Positions 24,214 through 33,321 are shown, counted from the first letter of the stretch. The stretch: 64,000 nucleotides of DNA from Clostridiales bacterium (GCA_003150355.1 QAMJ01000017.1:36098-100097), one strand, 5' to 3'. A program made the numbers and translations. The notes: generated from the sequence alone by a model not told the origin.

Positions 24214-25275
24214 TTATGCGAGGGGTTCCTGGCCGGAAGAGGTCAGAGCGAGGTTGACAGCGTCGGTGCCGTACTTGTCGGTGTACAGAGCCCAGACGGA
24301 GTCCATTGCGGACTTGAAGGCTTCAGCATCGATCTCGTTGACTTCCATGCCGTTGTCCTTGCAGGTCTGGATCATATCTGCCTCAGACTCGCTGCTGAGC
24401 TGTCTGTCATAGTCGCGGCACTCTTCGGATGCGGCCTGGATGATCTCCTGATACTCGGCAGGCAGGCTTGCCCAGAAGTCGGGGTTGACGATGAAGAGCG
24501 CGGTGGAGTAGAAGTGTCCGGACAGGGAGAGGTACTTCTGAACATCATAGAAGCCGTTGGCGGTGATGATGGACAGGGGGTTCTCCTGGCCGTCGACAGT
24601 GCCCTGCTGGAGAGCGGTGTAGAGCTCGCTGAAGTTGATGATGGTCGCGGAAGCACCGAGAGCCTCAAACATCTTCACGCGGATCTCAGACTGTGCGGAA
24701 CGGAACTTGATGCCGGCCATGTCTGCGGGAGTGTAGATCGGGCGGACATTGTTGGTGAAGTGACGGAAGCCGCTTTCCCAGAAGCAGAGGACCTTCAGGC
24801 CGGTGGGCTCGATCCAGTTCTCTTTCACGTAGTCGCCGTAAGCGCCGTCGAAAGCGGCTCTTGCGGACTCAACATCGGGATACATAAAGGGCAGTTCCTC
24901 GATTGCGGTCTCGGGAACCATGCTCTGCCAGTTGGACATACCCATGACCATTGCTGCGGTCAGGGAGCCGTCAATGACCTGCTGGATCTCTTCGAGCTCG
25001 CCGCCGAGAACGCTGCTGTCATAAATGTCGACCTTGACGCCGCCGTTGGTCTGGCTCTCGACCATGTCCTTAAACTTGACAAGGGCGAGGTGAGCGGGAT
25101 GGGACTGGGAGTTGACGTGCGCTATCTTGAGGGTATAGGTCTTTTCAGGGGCTGCGTCTGCCTTTGCCTCTGCTGCCGGTGCAGCGCTGCTGTCCTGAGC
25201 GGGGGTGCTGCTACCGCAGGCGGCCAGAGCAAATACCATGGCTGCTGCGAGGATGATTGCCAGGAATCTTTTCAT
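24214..25275 (-). CDS. TRAP transporter substrate-binding lipoprotein (DctP family)
   Basis: A 353-residue extracytoplasmic receptor. The lipoprotein signal ends LAAC (Cys20), followed by a Ser/Pro/Ala linker. The DctP ligand-arginine motif ADMAGIKFRSAQS lies near 175, then ALQQGTVDGQENPL near 215, which in this family indicates a carboxylate-bearing ligand. It is the first gene of the minus-strand operon; its promoter region carries two palindromes matching the divergent GntR regulator. With the downstream aldolase, the ligand is plausibly a keto- or aldonic acid. Confidence 0.92.
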   Translation of the reverse strand: MKRFLAIILAAAMVFALAACGSSTPAQDSSAAPAAEAKADAAPEKTYTLKIAHVNSQSHPAHLALVKFKDMVESQTNGGVKVDIYDSSVLGGELEEIQQVIDGSLTAAMVMGMSNWQSMVPETAIEELPFMYPDVESARAAFDGAYGDYVKENWIEPTGLKVLCFWESGFRHFTNNVRPIYTPADMAGIKFRSAQSEIRVKMFEALGASATIINFSELYTALQQGTVDGQENPLSIITANGFYDVQKYLSLSGHFYSTALFIVNPDFWASLPAEYQEIIQAASEECRDYDRQLSSESEADMIQTCKDNGMEVNEIDAEAFKSAMDSVWALYTDKYGTDAVNLALTSSGQEPLA

Positions 25276-25299
25276 TTCTCATATCTCCTTTTTCGGTTT

Positions 25300-25420
25300 A
25301 TTGGTACGGTCTTCGAACCAATTTCGCTTTTTAAGCTACCACACGAATTTTGAAGTGTCAATACGGTTTTGACAAGACCTACGTTTGGAACAAAAAAATG
25401 GTACAAAGATTGTACCATTT
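25300..25420. promoter_or_regulatory. Two GntR-type operators in the divergent promoter region
   Basis: ATTGGT (25300-25305) and ACCAAT (25317-25322) flank 11 bases. About 100 bp away AAATGGTACAA (25396-25406) and TTGTACCATTT (25410-25420) form a perfect 11-bp palindrome around AGA. Both share TGGT-N11-ACCA, close to the TGGTNNNACCA-type sites of FadR-subfamily GntR proteins. One lies in the leader of the TRAP operon and the other near the GntR side. Confidence 0.65.
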
Positions 25421-25487
25421 TACCAATAGCTTATCCGCGCACTTTGGAGTACAATAATTGTAATAATGATAGAAATGGAATAGCTGT

Positions 25488-26228
25488 ATGTTCGCACCAA
25501 TTTCCAAACAAACCGTCGTAGAAAACATCATAAATACCATCCTTGAGATGATAGCAAAGGGAGAGATCAGGCCGGGAAGCTCCCTGCCAAGCGAGCGCGA
25601 GCTTGCCTGCCGGCTCAATGTCAGCAGGTCGTCCCTGCGTGAGGCGCTGAAAGCGCTTGCCTATGAGGGCATAGTGGAAATAAGGCAGGGCTCCGGGACT
25701 TATCTGACCGATAAGGCCGTGACCACGACGGCTCCGTTCTTCTCAAATGCGGAGCAGCTCCTGAGGCAGCACTGCTCCGACTATGACCAGATACTGGAGA
25801 CAAGGTACATACTTGAGACGGAGATGGTCGCGCTGACGGCGGTGCGTATCGACGACGCGGGCATAAATGAGCTGCGTGCATCAATCGGGCGAATGAAGGA
25901 GCTGCTTGACGCCTGCTCGTATGAAGCGTACACGATGGAGGATCTGTCTTTCCACAACTCCATTGCCAAAAACTGCCGCAACTCCTACCTGTACAGCGCT
26001 TACAACATGCTGTTCCCGACCATTGTTGATATAAGCAAGCTCGGCGAGACGGTGCCTGACAGGCACTGGCCGTCGTATCAGCAGCACATCGGCCTGTTTG
26101 AAGCCATTTCGGCGCGCGACGCGGAATTGGCAAAAAAACGCATGGCAGAGCATGTGCATTACTGCGGCGAGAATGTGGCGCTGTTCTATTCTTCCGTCGC
26201 ACTGGAGAGCGCGCCGACCGGAAAGTGA
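25488..26228 (+). CDS. GntR-family regulator, FadR subfamily
   Basis: A 246-residue regulator. The N-terminal winged helix (about 10-75) contains GEIRPGSSLPSERELA and LNVSRSSLREALKAL, followed by GIVEIRQGSGTYL. The C-terminal all-helical FCD domain has EDLSFHNSIAK and the metal-site histidines typical of FadR-type proteins that sense organic or sugar acids. It is divergent from the TRAP/aldolase operon, with two matching operators between them. A strong terminator follows. Confidence 0.93.
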   Translation: MFAPISKQTVVENIINTILEMIAKGEIRPGSSLPSERELACRLNVSRSSLREALKALAYEGIVEIRQGSGTYLTDKAVTTTAPFFSNAEQLLRQHCSDYDQILETRYILETEMVALTAVRIDDAGINELRASIGRMKELLDACSYEAYTMEDLSFHNSIAKNCRNSYLYSAYNMLFPTIVDISKLGETVPDRHWPSYQQHIGLFEAISARDAELAKKRMAEHVHYCGENVALFYSSVALESAPTGK

Positions 26229-26266
26229 GCCGCTGAACGGCAGAAAACTGAACAATATAAAACCGA

Positions 26267-26303
26267 GGCAGCCGTCCTTCACGGACGGCTGCCTTATTTT
26301 TTA
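26267..26303 (+). terminator. Rho-independent terminator
   Basis: GGCAGCCGTCC (26267-26277) pairs perfectly with GGACGGCTGCC (26283-26293) around TTCAC, followed by TTATTTTTTA. Confidence 0.88.
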
Positions 26304-26335
26304 TAAAGATGAAACGGATTTACAATTGAACATTA

Positions 26336-26473
26336 TGTACAAAATGTAAACTCGTAAAATGGCAGCCTGACCAAAAATGCGTCGAGGCAGCAAAAATCGG
26401 TTGACATCGGCGGCAATTATGTTATTATGGCGGTGTAAAGTTTGCATAATTAAAACAGATTTACAAATGTAAA
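26336..26473 (+). promoter_or_regulatory. Promoter and SorC-type operators of the third TRAP operon
   Basis: A promoter TTGACA (26401-26406), 16-bp spacer, TATTAT (26423-26428) drives the operon. TTTACA-AA-TGTAAA lies at 26460-26473 just downstream, and a related TGTACAAAATGTAAAC at 26336-26351 upstream. The same motif, TTTGCA-AA-TGTAAA, recurs at 33339-33352 ahead of the SorC gene. Shared sites in front of both transcription units make them candidate SorC operators. Confidence 0.6.
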
Positions 26474-26536
26474 CATAAAGCATAAACACGGCAAATCAGC
26501 CTGAAGATAAATAAAAAAACAGGAAAGGGATGGACC

Positions 26537-26686
26537 ATGAAAAACATCGCCTGCATGGGCGCGTTTACGATCGGCCCCAAGCTTGCGGAAGAGCTTCTCA
26601 AGACGTGGCTGTCCTGCAAGTTCGATCCGAGCAGCCTGTCCGCACCAAAGGTGCAGGCCTATCACGATTACGACTACGCAAGGTAA
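26537..26686 (+). CDS. Small orphan protein or gene remnant (49 residues)
   Basis: An ATG with AGGAAAGGGA ahead of it opens a 49-residue frame, MKNIACMGAFTIGPKLAEEL to VQAYHDYDYAR. It follows the operon promoter and operators directly and precedes the TRAP binding-protein gene by about 80 bp. I do not recognise it. It could be a leader peptide, a truncated enzyme N-terminus, or a true small protein. Confidence 0.4.
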   Translation: MKNIACMGAFTIGPKLAEELLKTWLSCKFDPSSLSAPKVQAYHDYDYAR

Positions 26687-26768
26687 TCGAAGCAGAGATC
26701 CCTGATCAAGGAATAAGACCGGAAAGGTTTATTCAATAAGCAAGAAGAATAAGAAAAGGAGAAACAAA

Positions 26769-27842
26769 ATGAAACGTATTCTTTCCATGATCCTTGCCCT
26801 GTGCATGGTATTTGCCCTCTGCGCATGCGGCAACAGCTCCGCTCCCGCACAGCAGACCACTGCTCCCGCAGCCGACAGCGCTGCCGCAGACACCGCCGCT
26901 GCTGCACCCGAGATCAAGTTCACCATTTCCACCGACGCTGCAAACCGCACCCAGTACTGCGAGCTGTTCGTCAAGAACCTCGAAGAGGCTTCCAACGGCC
27001 GCATCAAGGGCGAAGTCCTTGCAGCAAACTCCCTCGGCAGCTGCAATGACATGTGCCAGATGCTCCAGCTCGGCACCCTCGACATCATGCTGTCCGACGA
27101 TATGTCCGTTGACAGCAACCTGAACGGCGCACTCGGCTTCGCATGGCTGCCCGGCCTGGTCGCAGACTATGATGAAGCTGACCAGTACTACAACTTCGGC
27201 TGGATCGCTGAGAAGGTCGGCGAGATCATGCTCGAGAACAACCTTATCCGTATGTCCTCCTTCTGCAACGGCTTCCGTCAGGTCGGCAACGTTGTCCGCC
27301 CCATCACCGAGATGAGCGACCTCGCTGGTCTCAAGATCCGTACTCCTTCCGTTTCCTCCATCGTTGACTTCTACGAGATGTGCGGCGCACTGCCCGTTAT
27401 GATCGCAGGCTCCGAGGTTCTTTCCGCACTCCAGACCGGCACTGTTGACGGTCTCGACAACTCCGTTTACAACTACATCAACCAGGGCGTCACCGACGTC
27501 GTCAAGTACATCTGCGAACTGAACTACTGCTACGCAGGCGGCTGCTTCATCGCCGGTACTCCGTTCTGGAGCACTCTGAGCGCTGAGGATCAGGAACTCT
27601 TCCTCCAGTGCGCACAGGATGCATCCGATGTGTTCATCACTGACTTCCGCGCAGAGACCGACCGCATCCTCCAGGAAGGCGTTGACAATGGCCAGTGGGT
27701 CATCACTCAGCCCTCCGAAGAGATGCAGGCAGCTCTCCAGGAGATCTACACCCAAATCTGGGAAAGCTCCCGCGAGACCTACGGTGACGAGATCATGGAC
27801 GTCATCATCAGCGGCCAGTACAAGGAACTGTCCAACAAGTAA
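26769..27842 (+). CDS. TRAP transporter substrate-binding lipoprotein (DctP family)
   Basis: A 357-residue receptor with a lipoprotein signal ending LCAC (Cys20), followed by an Ala/Pro-rich linker. The ligand-arginine motif SDLAGLKIRTPSVSS is near 185 and ALQTGTVDGLDNSVYN near 222, as in DctP proteins that bind carboxylates. AAAAGGAG precedes the ATG. It leads an operon with both permease subunits, a PEP-mutase-family enzyme and an FGGY kinase. Confidence 0.92.
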   Translation: MKRILSMILALCMVFALCACGNSSAPAQQTTAPAADSAAADTAAAAPEIKFTISTDAANRTQYCELFVKNLEEASNGRIKGEVLAANSLGSCNDMCQMLQLGTLDIMLSDDMSVDSNLNGALGFAWLPGLVADYDEADQYYNFGWIAEKVGEIMLENNLIRMSSFCNGFRQVGNVVRPITEMSDLAGLKIRTPSVSSIVDFYEMCGALPVMIAGSEVLSALQTGTVDGLDNSVYNYINQGVTDVVKYICELNYCYAGGCFIAGTPFWSTLSAEDQELFLQCAQDASDVFITDFRAETDRILQEGVDNGQWVITQPSEEMQAALQEIYTQIWESSRETYGDEIMDVIISGQYKELSNK

Positions 27843-27863
27843 TAAACAGTCGGACGATTCAAG

Positions 27864-27897
27864 AGAGGGATTGGGGGTATATTCCTCCAATCCCTCT
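27864..27897 (+). promoter_or_regulatory. Hairpin between binding-protein and permease genes
   Basis: AGAGGGATTGG (27864-27874) pairs perfectly with CCAATCCCTCT (27887-27897) around a 12-base loop. Only TTAC follows, so read-through to DctQ is expected. Confidence 0.6.
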
Positions 27898-27933
27898 TAC
27901 AGAATCCTTTAGCTTCATACGGAGGTATGCTTA

Positions 27934-28470
27934 ATGTCAAAATCAAGAAACAGCGTGTTCACTGTGCTGGACACCGTAAACTCCGCAATCCTGAAGGTTG
28001 AAGAATTCCTTCTCGGCATTATAACCATTGCCCTTGTTGCAGCGATCTTTGTAGAAGTCTCATGCAGATATATCTTTATGGTATCCACCGCATGGAGCGA
28101 AGAGCTTGCGCGATACCTCTTTGTAATGCTGACCTTTGTCGGTTCTTCCTATGCCTACTATAAGCATGACCATATCGAGATCGACATCCTCAACCAGGTG
28201 ATCCGCTCCTCAAAGAAAATAAAGAACAAGGACCGTGTGATCAAGGCGGTCAACATGATCGGCAACATTTCCACGATGATCTTCCTCGTGATTTTCAACC
28301 ATATTTTCTGGACGTATCTTATGCAGATAAAGAAGATGGGGCTGCTGTCCCCGACCATGCATCTGCCTATGGTGTGGGTCTATTCTTTCGTCTGGATAGG
28401 CGGAGCGCTCACAGTCGTACACGGCGTGTACATGCTGCTGTGCGACGTGTTCAAGCATGAAGAAGCATGA
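27934..28470 (+). CDS. TRAP transporter small permease subunit (DctQ family)
   Basis: A 178-residue four-helix protein with the DctQ features STAWSEELARYLFVMLTF near 48-65 and KHDHIEIDILNQV near 75. GGAGG lies 8 bases before the ATG. The large permease gene starts 22 bp downstream. Confidence 0.92.
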   Translation: MSKSRNSVFTVLDTVNSAILKVEEFLLGIITIALVAAIFVEVSCRYIFMVSTAWSEELARYLFVMLTFVGSSYAYYKHDHIEIDILNQVIRSSKKIKNKDRVIKAVNMIGNISTMIFLVIFNHIFWTYLMQIKKMGLLSPTMHLPMVWVYSFVWIGGALTVVHGVYMLLCDVFKHEEA

Positions 28471-28492
28471 GCAATGAAAAGGAGATAAGAAT

Positions 28493-29809
28493 ATGAGTGC
28501 AGCAATATCATTACTGATGTTTATAGGAACTTTCCTGATCTTTGCAATGCTTTTCAGAATGCCCGTCGCACACAGCCTCGGCGCAGCTTCCCTCATGGTT
28601 TTCATCACATGCAACCTGAACACGATCACCGTCGGTCAGGCGGCGTTCAACTCTCTGGACAGCTTTGCATTCCTGGCGATACCGTTCTACATATATGCCG
28701 GTACCATCATGGAGCACAGCGGCATATCCAAGACCCTCATTGACTGGCTCAAGGGGCTTATCGGCAGAGTCCGCGGCGCGCTCGGCATCATCTGCACGCT
28801 CGCATCCATGGCTTTCGGCGTCCTGACCGGTTCCGCAATGGCGACCATAAGCGCCATCGGCAAGGTCATGGCTCCCGAAATGGAGAAGGAGGGCTATCCC
28901 CCCGCATATACGAGCGCTCTGCTTTCCGCGACCTGCTTCCTCGGCATCCTTATCCCGCCCAGCGTCCCCGGCATCATGTACGCGCTCAGCGCCGGTGAGA
29001 AGATATCCGACGTATGGATGGTCACCGTCGGACCCGCGCTCATTTTCGCGGTCGGCTACATGATAGTCAACTATCTGCGCATCGGCCGCAAGATCGACAA
29101 GGCCAGCCTGCCGGCAGCCCTGTCCAGCACGGCCTATCTCAAGAACCTCGGCAAGAGCACCCTCAACGCTATCCCAGCAATAATGATGCCCGTTATCATT
29201 TACGGCTGCATCTACGGCGGCGTCTGCACCCCCACCGAGGCGGGCGCGCTCAGCGCGGTCTACGGTATTCTCTACTGGATCGTGATCAAAGTCGGCCAGC
29301 ACAAGAAGACCACCGCTACTTTCTGGCAGGTCGCAGTTATTTCCGGTATTTCCACCGCGGCCATCGGCCTGCTCAACGCATATGCCGGTGTTTCCGGCAA
29401 GGCCCTCACTCTGGCTGGCATCTCCAATTACCTGTCCGCGGCTGTTACCTCGAACATCTCCAGCCGTGTGGAATTCCTGATCCTTGTCAACGTTCTGTTC
29501 CTGTTCATGGGAACGTTCATGGATATCAACGCAACGATACTCATTATGACTCCGCTGCTGCTGCCCGTGGCAAAGACCTACGGCATCACTGCGATCCACT
29601 TCGGCGCGATCATCCTTGTTAACATGTGCGTCGGCTTTATGACGCCGCCTTTCGCTGCCGGTATCTTTGTCAGCACGAAGATAACAGGCGCGAACTTCGG
29701 CGCGACGGTGAAAGAAGTTCTGCCGTTTATTCTGGTGGGACTTGTGGCAATCATAATCACTACCGCCTGCCCCGGCTTCCTTATGTTCTTCGTCAATCTG
29801 CTTGGTTAA
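28493..29809 (+). CDS. TRAP transporter large permease subunit (DctM family)
   Basis: A 438-residue multi-helix transporter. DctM motifs are LAIPFYIYAGTIMEHSG near 61, LTGSAMATISAIGKVM near 105, LIPPSVPGIMYAL near 150 and CVGFMTPPFAAGIF near 380. With its DctP and DctQ partners it imports the substrate for the downstream kinase and lyase enzymes. Confidence 0.93.
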   Translation: MSAAISLLMFIGTFLIFAMLFRMPVAHSLGAASLMVFITCNLNTITVGQAAFNSLDSFAFLAIPFYIYAGTIMEHSGISKTLIDWLKGLIGRVRGALGIICTLASMAFGVLTGSAMATISAIGKVMAPEMEKEGYPPAYTSALLSATCFLGILIPPSVPGIMYALSAGEKISDVWMVTVGPALIFAVGYMIVNYLRIGRKIDKASLPAALSSTAYLKNLGKSTLNAIPAIMMPVIIYGCIYGGVCTPTEAGALSAVYGILYWIVIKVGQHKKTTATFWQVAVISGISTAAIGLLNAYAGVSGKALTLAGISNYLSAAVTSNISSRVEFLILVNVLFLFMGTFMDINATILIMTPLLLPVAKTYGITAIHFGAIILVNMCVGFMTPPFAAGIFVSTKITGANFGATVKEVLPFILVGLVAIIITTACPGFLMFFVNLLG

Positions 29810-29847
29810 TAAAGCAATAAATATCAGAAAGGATTTGAGGTGTAACA

Positions 29848-30717
29848 ATGAACATCTACGAAAAAAGAGCTGCCTTTAAAAAGAAAGTCATGGAGAGCGA
29901 GGATATGCTCACTCTGGTCGGCGCATTCGACGGCATCACCGCGCGCCTGGTTCAGCACGTCGGCTTCGACGGCGCGTACATGGGCGGTCAGGCTGCCGCA
30001 TCCAGCATGCTCGGCGTTCCCGATATCGGCCTTGTGACCGCTACCGAGCAGGTCAAGCACGCGCATGATCTGGCTTCCTGCATCGATATGCCTTTCCTCA
30101 TGGACGCCGACACCGGCTACGGCAACGAGGTCAACGCAAGACGCACCATCCATGATCTTGAGGACGCCGGTATTTACGGCGCACACTTCGAGGATCAGGT
30201 GACCCCCAAGCGCTGCGGCGGCATGAGCGGTGTTCAGGTCATTTCCATGGAAGAGTACCTCAAGAAGCTGGAAATGATCCTCAAGTACAGAAGAGACCCC
30301 AACTTCATGGTCATCGGCAGAACGGACGCAGCTTCCGTTTACGGCCTTGACGAGGCTATCCGCCGCGGCAACATGATGGCCGACGCCGGGGCAGACATGG
30401 TGTTCTACGGCCACGTCCTCAAGAACCTCGACGAGATCAAGCGCGTATGCGACGAGACCAAGGTCCCCGTCATGTACTGCCTGATGGAGTTCAGCCGCGA
30501 CGTATGCTTCACCCTTGACGAGCTCAAGGCGGCGGGCGTGCGCATCTGCATCTGGCCCAACGGCCTGTGGATGCGCTGGTGGAAGGCTGCACATGACCTG
30601 ATGGTCCAGTTCAAGGAGACCGGCGACCCCAAGACCTTCTTCGATGATCTCTACACTCCCGCTGAGTGCAACGAGCTGCTCGGCATCAAGGAATGGAACC
30701 CGAGCGCAGCGGAATAA
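29848..30717 (+). CDS. Isocitrate lyase / PEP mutase family enzyme
   Basis: A 289-residue TIM-barrel enzyme of the PEP mutase / methylisocitrate lyase superfamily. FDGAYMGGQAAASSMLG is near 47-63, the Mg-binding DADTGYGN near 90, and EDQVTPKRCGG near 120. The last holds the catalytic loop, KRCGH in methylisocitrate lyase; here the His is Gly. Likely reactions are retro-aldol cleavage of a hydroxy-acid or oxaloacetate-type decarboxylation. Its place between the TRAP importer and an FGGY kinase suggests a role in breaking down the imported acid. The exact reaction is unknown. Confidence 0.85.
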   Translation: MNIYEKRAAFKKKVMESEDMLTLVGAFDGITARLVQHVGFDGAYMGGQAAASSMLGVPDIGLVTATEQVKHAHDLASCIDMPFLMDADTGYGNEVNARRTIHDLEDAGIYGAHFEDQVTPKRCGGMSGVQVISMEEYLKKLEMILKYRRDPNFMVIGRTDAASVYGLDEAIRRGNMMADAGADMVFYGHVLKNLDEIKRVCDETKVPVMYCLMEFSRDVCFTLDELKAAGVRICIWPNGLWMRWWKAAHDLMVQFKETGDPKTFFDDLYTPAECNELLGIKEWNPSAAE

Positions 30718-30759
30718 CGGTATAATTTACCGATATTTCTGCAATGCTTGGTGAGCCGT

Positions 30760-32301
30760 ATGAAATGTTTTATCGGAATTGATGCCGGAACGAGCGGCAT
30801 CAAGGTCGTCGTTTTCGACGCGCTCGGCAATGTACGCGGCACCGGCTACCACGAGTGCGACGTTATCACGCCGCGCCCAGGCTGGGGCGAGCAGGACCCG
30901 CGGGAGCTGTGGCGCGCGTGCAGCGCGGCCGTAAAGATGGCCATAGGCAGCGCCGGCGCGGCGATAGAGGTCGGAGGCATAGGCTTCTCGGGTCAGATGC
31001 AGGGCTGCCTGCTCGTCGACCGGAACCTTGAACCGATCGGCAACTGCATCATCTGGCTCGACCAGCGCTCCAGCGCACAGGTCGATGAGATTTGCAGACT
31101 CATTACGGATGACGAAGCGCTGCATCTGACGAGCAACCACTGCCTCAACAGCTTCTGGGCGCCGAAGCTCCTCTGGATAAGAGAGAACAGACCGGAGGAC
31201 TATGAGCGCGCATACAAGGTGATGTTCGTCAAGGACTATCTCCGCCTGTGCATGACCGGTGAGATCGCGACCGAGGTCAGCGACGCATCGCTTTCATTCA
31301 TGCTTGACGTCGCCGCACGCAAGTGGTCGTACCCGGTCTTTGACAGGCTGGGTATCGACCGCAGTCTCGTGCCGGATACGCTTGCGGAATCCTACGAGGT
31401 AGTCGGCAGGCTCAGATGTAGCGTCGCCGAAGAGTGGGGAATCGCGCCCGGCGTCCCGGTAGCAGCCGGTGCGGGCGATCAGCCGGCAGGCGGCGTCGGA
31501 ACGGGCATAGTGCGCCCCGGCGTTCTTGGCTCGACCATCGGCACGAGCGGCGTCGTATTCGGCTGCACGTCCTCTCCACTCATCGATGCGCAGAACCGCG
31601 CGATAATGTCTATGGCGCATTCCGCGGAGAACAAATGGTGCTTCCTCGGTCTGGTGCTCAGCGCGGGCGGCGCGTTCAAGTGGCTGAGGGACACGGTATT
31701 CCCGATGCAGAAAGAAGCTTGCGCAAAGAACGGCACGGACATCTACGACTATATGACCTCTCTTGCCGCACAGGCGCAGCCCGGCTGCGAGGGGCTGACT
31801 TTCCTGCCGTACCTCAACGGGGAAAAGACCCCGATATCCGACGGGAACGCGCGCGGGGTGCTTTTCGGGCTGTCCTACCGCCACGGCATAAATGAGATCG
31901 CTAGGAGCGTGATGGAGGGGATAACCTTTGCCATGCGCGATTCCGTCGAGATATGCAGGGAGATGGGACACTCCGTGACCGAGATCCGCGCAAACGGCGG
32001 CGGCGCGAAGAGCGAGCTCTGGCTTCAGATGCAGGCGGATATATACAAGTCCCAGGTCGTGACGATGAACGTTGAGGAAGGCCCGGCGGCGGGCGCCGCG
32101 ATATTGGCGGCAGTCGGCGCGGGACACTTCGCAGCGGTCGAGGAGGGCTGCAACGCATGGCTGAAGGTCACGCGGACTATCGAGCCCGATATGCATAACG
32201 CCGCGATCTACGATGAATGCTATGCCCGGTATAAGGCGCTCTACCCTGCGCTCAGGGAGAGCTTCAGGCTCCAGGCGGAGCTTGTAGACCGGCTGGCGTA
32301 G
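30760..32301 (+). CDS. FGGY-family carbohydrate kinase (xylulokinase-like)
   Basis: A 513-residue sugar kinase. GIDAGTSGIKVVVFD at the N-terminus is the first ATP-binding motif; GFSGQMQGCLLVD near 73 and GAGDQPAGGVGTG near 240 (catalytic Asp) follow. The C-terminal FGGY motif GGGAKSELWLQMQAD lies near 410. The ATG at 30760 is preferred over upstream TTG and GTG because it begins the first beta strand. The closest pattern is xylulokinase, but the substrate could be any ketose or ketose-like acid. It ends the first transcription unit of the SorC region, with a terminator right behind. Confidence 0.88.
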   Translation: MKCFIGIDAGTSGIKVVVFDALGNVRGTGYHECDVITPRPGWGEQDPRELWRACSAAVKMAIGSAGAAIEVGGIGFSGQMQGCLLVDRNLEPIGNCIIWLDQRSSAQVDEICRLITDDEALHLTSNHCLNSFWAPKLLWIRENRPEDYERAYKVMFVKDYLRLCMTGEIATEVSDASLSFMLDVAARKWSYPVFDRLGIDRSLVPDTLAESYEVVGRLRCSVAEEWGIAPGVPVAAGAGDQPAGGVGTGIVRPGVLGSTIGTSGVVFGCTSSPLIDAQNRAIMSMAHSAENKWCFLGLVLSAGGAFKWLRDTVFPMQKEACAKNGTDIYDYMTSLAAQAQPGCEGLTFLPYLNGEKTPISDGNARGVLFGLSYRHGINEIARSVMEGITFAMRDSVEICREMGHSVTEIRANGGGAKSELWLQMQADIYKSQVVTMNVEEGPAAGAAILAAVGAGHFAAVEEGCNAWLKVTRTIEPDMHNAAIYDECYARYKALYPALRESFRLQAELVDRLA

Positions 32302-32311
32302 ACAAAAGTAA

Positions 32312-32341
32312 ATACAGACACCCGAAACCGGGTGTCTGTAT
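32312..32341. terminator. Bidirectional terminator between kinase and SorC genes
   Basis: ATACAGACACCCG pairs perfectly with CGGGTGTCTGTAT around AAAC. Confidence 0.82.
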
Positions 32342-32361
32342 AAAAAGCAGTATTCTTTATT

Positions 32362-33321
32362 TTATTCCTCCATTACCGCGAGGGCGGTTTTGTAATCTGT
32401 CACCAGAATATCAACAAAGCCGCCCCTGAGCGCGCCGCGGATGGACAGGGGCTTGGTGTTGCCGCCGGCAACGGCCATGACATTCTTGCTCTTTCTGAAC
32501 TGGTTCATGTTGACTGAGACTATCCTGTTCGACACGCTGGTCTGACACAGGTTACCGTCGCGGTCAATGAAGTTGCCGCAGACATCCCCGATTGCGCCTG
32601 ACTCAATGATCTCATCGATCACATCATCGGGGAAGTTGTAATAGCTTTTTTTGAGATGCTCGCGCGTGGGGATGCGGCCGATGCCGATAAGGCTCAGGTC
32701 AAGCTCGCCGGATATGTTGAGTATGTTCGCGATGGAGGGTTCTTTCTTTATCTCTGCACACAGCAGCTCGGAGTGGCACACAAACGGTGCGTTTATTATG
32801 TATGAGCTGCCGCTGTAGCAATTCAGCAGTGACTGCGCAAGGAGGTTTGGCTGGAAGTTCGCTTCGTTGCACGCGCCGCCCATCAGCGTATACACCTCGA
32901 TCCCGCTTACGCCGGAATTCGGAGTGAGGTCGTTTATAAGGGCGCTGAGAGTCCTGCCCCAGCCGAGGCCGATCTTGATATTGCTGTGCATCATACGCTC
33001 AAGGTATCTTGCACCCTCAAGAGCCAGCTTGGAGATGAGCGCGTCCTGATCCGTGTTGTCGGTATCGACGATCTTGACATATTTCATATCGTAGCGGCTT
33101 TTGATCCTATCCTCCAGCTCGAGGATGTGACTGATGTTCCGCGTGTCGATGATCTCAATCTTGACCATGCCCTCTTCTTTAGCCTCGGCGAGCAGCCGGT
33201 TGAGCGTCACTCTGGAGATGCCGAGCATCTTGGCGATGTCGGTATTTGAACAGTTCTTCTCATAATAATAGTAGAGCGCTTTACGTTTAAGGTAATACCG
33301 CTGATCTGCTGAAAGAGCCAT
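32362..33321 (-). CDS. SorC-family (DeoR-like) sugar-binding transcriptional regulator
   Basis: A 319-residue regulator. The N-terminal helix-turn-helix YYYEKNCSNTDIAKMLGISRVTLNRLL lies at about 18-45 and the C-terminal sugar-phosphate-binding domain has KIGLGWGRTLSALI near 131 and MAVAGGNTKPLSIRGALRGG near the end. The start is set at MALSADQ because AGGAGG lies 5 bases ahead of it. The gene sits between two transcription units of the same catabolic set. The motif TTTGCA-AA-TGTAAA lies just upstream of its start and recurs before the TRAP operon, so it likely controls both and itself in response to a phosphorylated intermediate. Confidence 0.9.
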   Translation of the reverse strand: MALSADQRYYLKRKALYYYYEKNCSNTDIAKMLGISRVTLNRLLAEAKEEGMVKIEIIDTRNISHILELEDRIKSRYDMKYVKIVDTDNTDQDALISKLALEGARYLERMMHSNIKIGLGWGRTLSALINDLTPNSGVSGIEVYTLMGGACNEANFQPNLLAQSLLNCYSGSSYIINAPFVCHSELLCAEIKKEPSIANILNISGELDLSLIGIGRIPTREHLKKSYYNFPDDVIDEIIESGAIGDVCGNFIDRDGNLCQTSVSNRIVSVNMNQFRKSKNVMAVAGGNTKPLSIRGALRGGFVDILVTDYKTALAVMEE

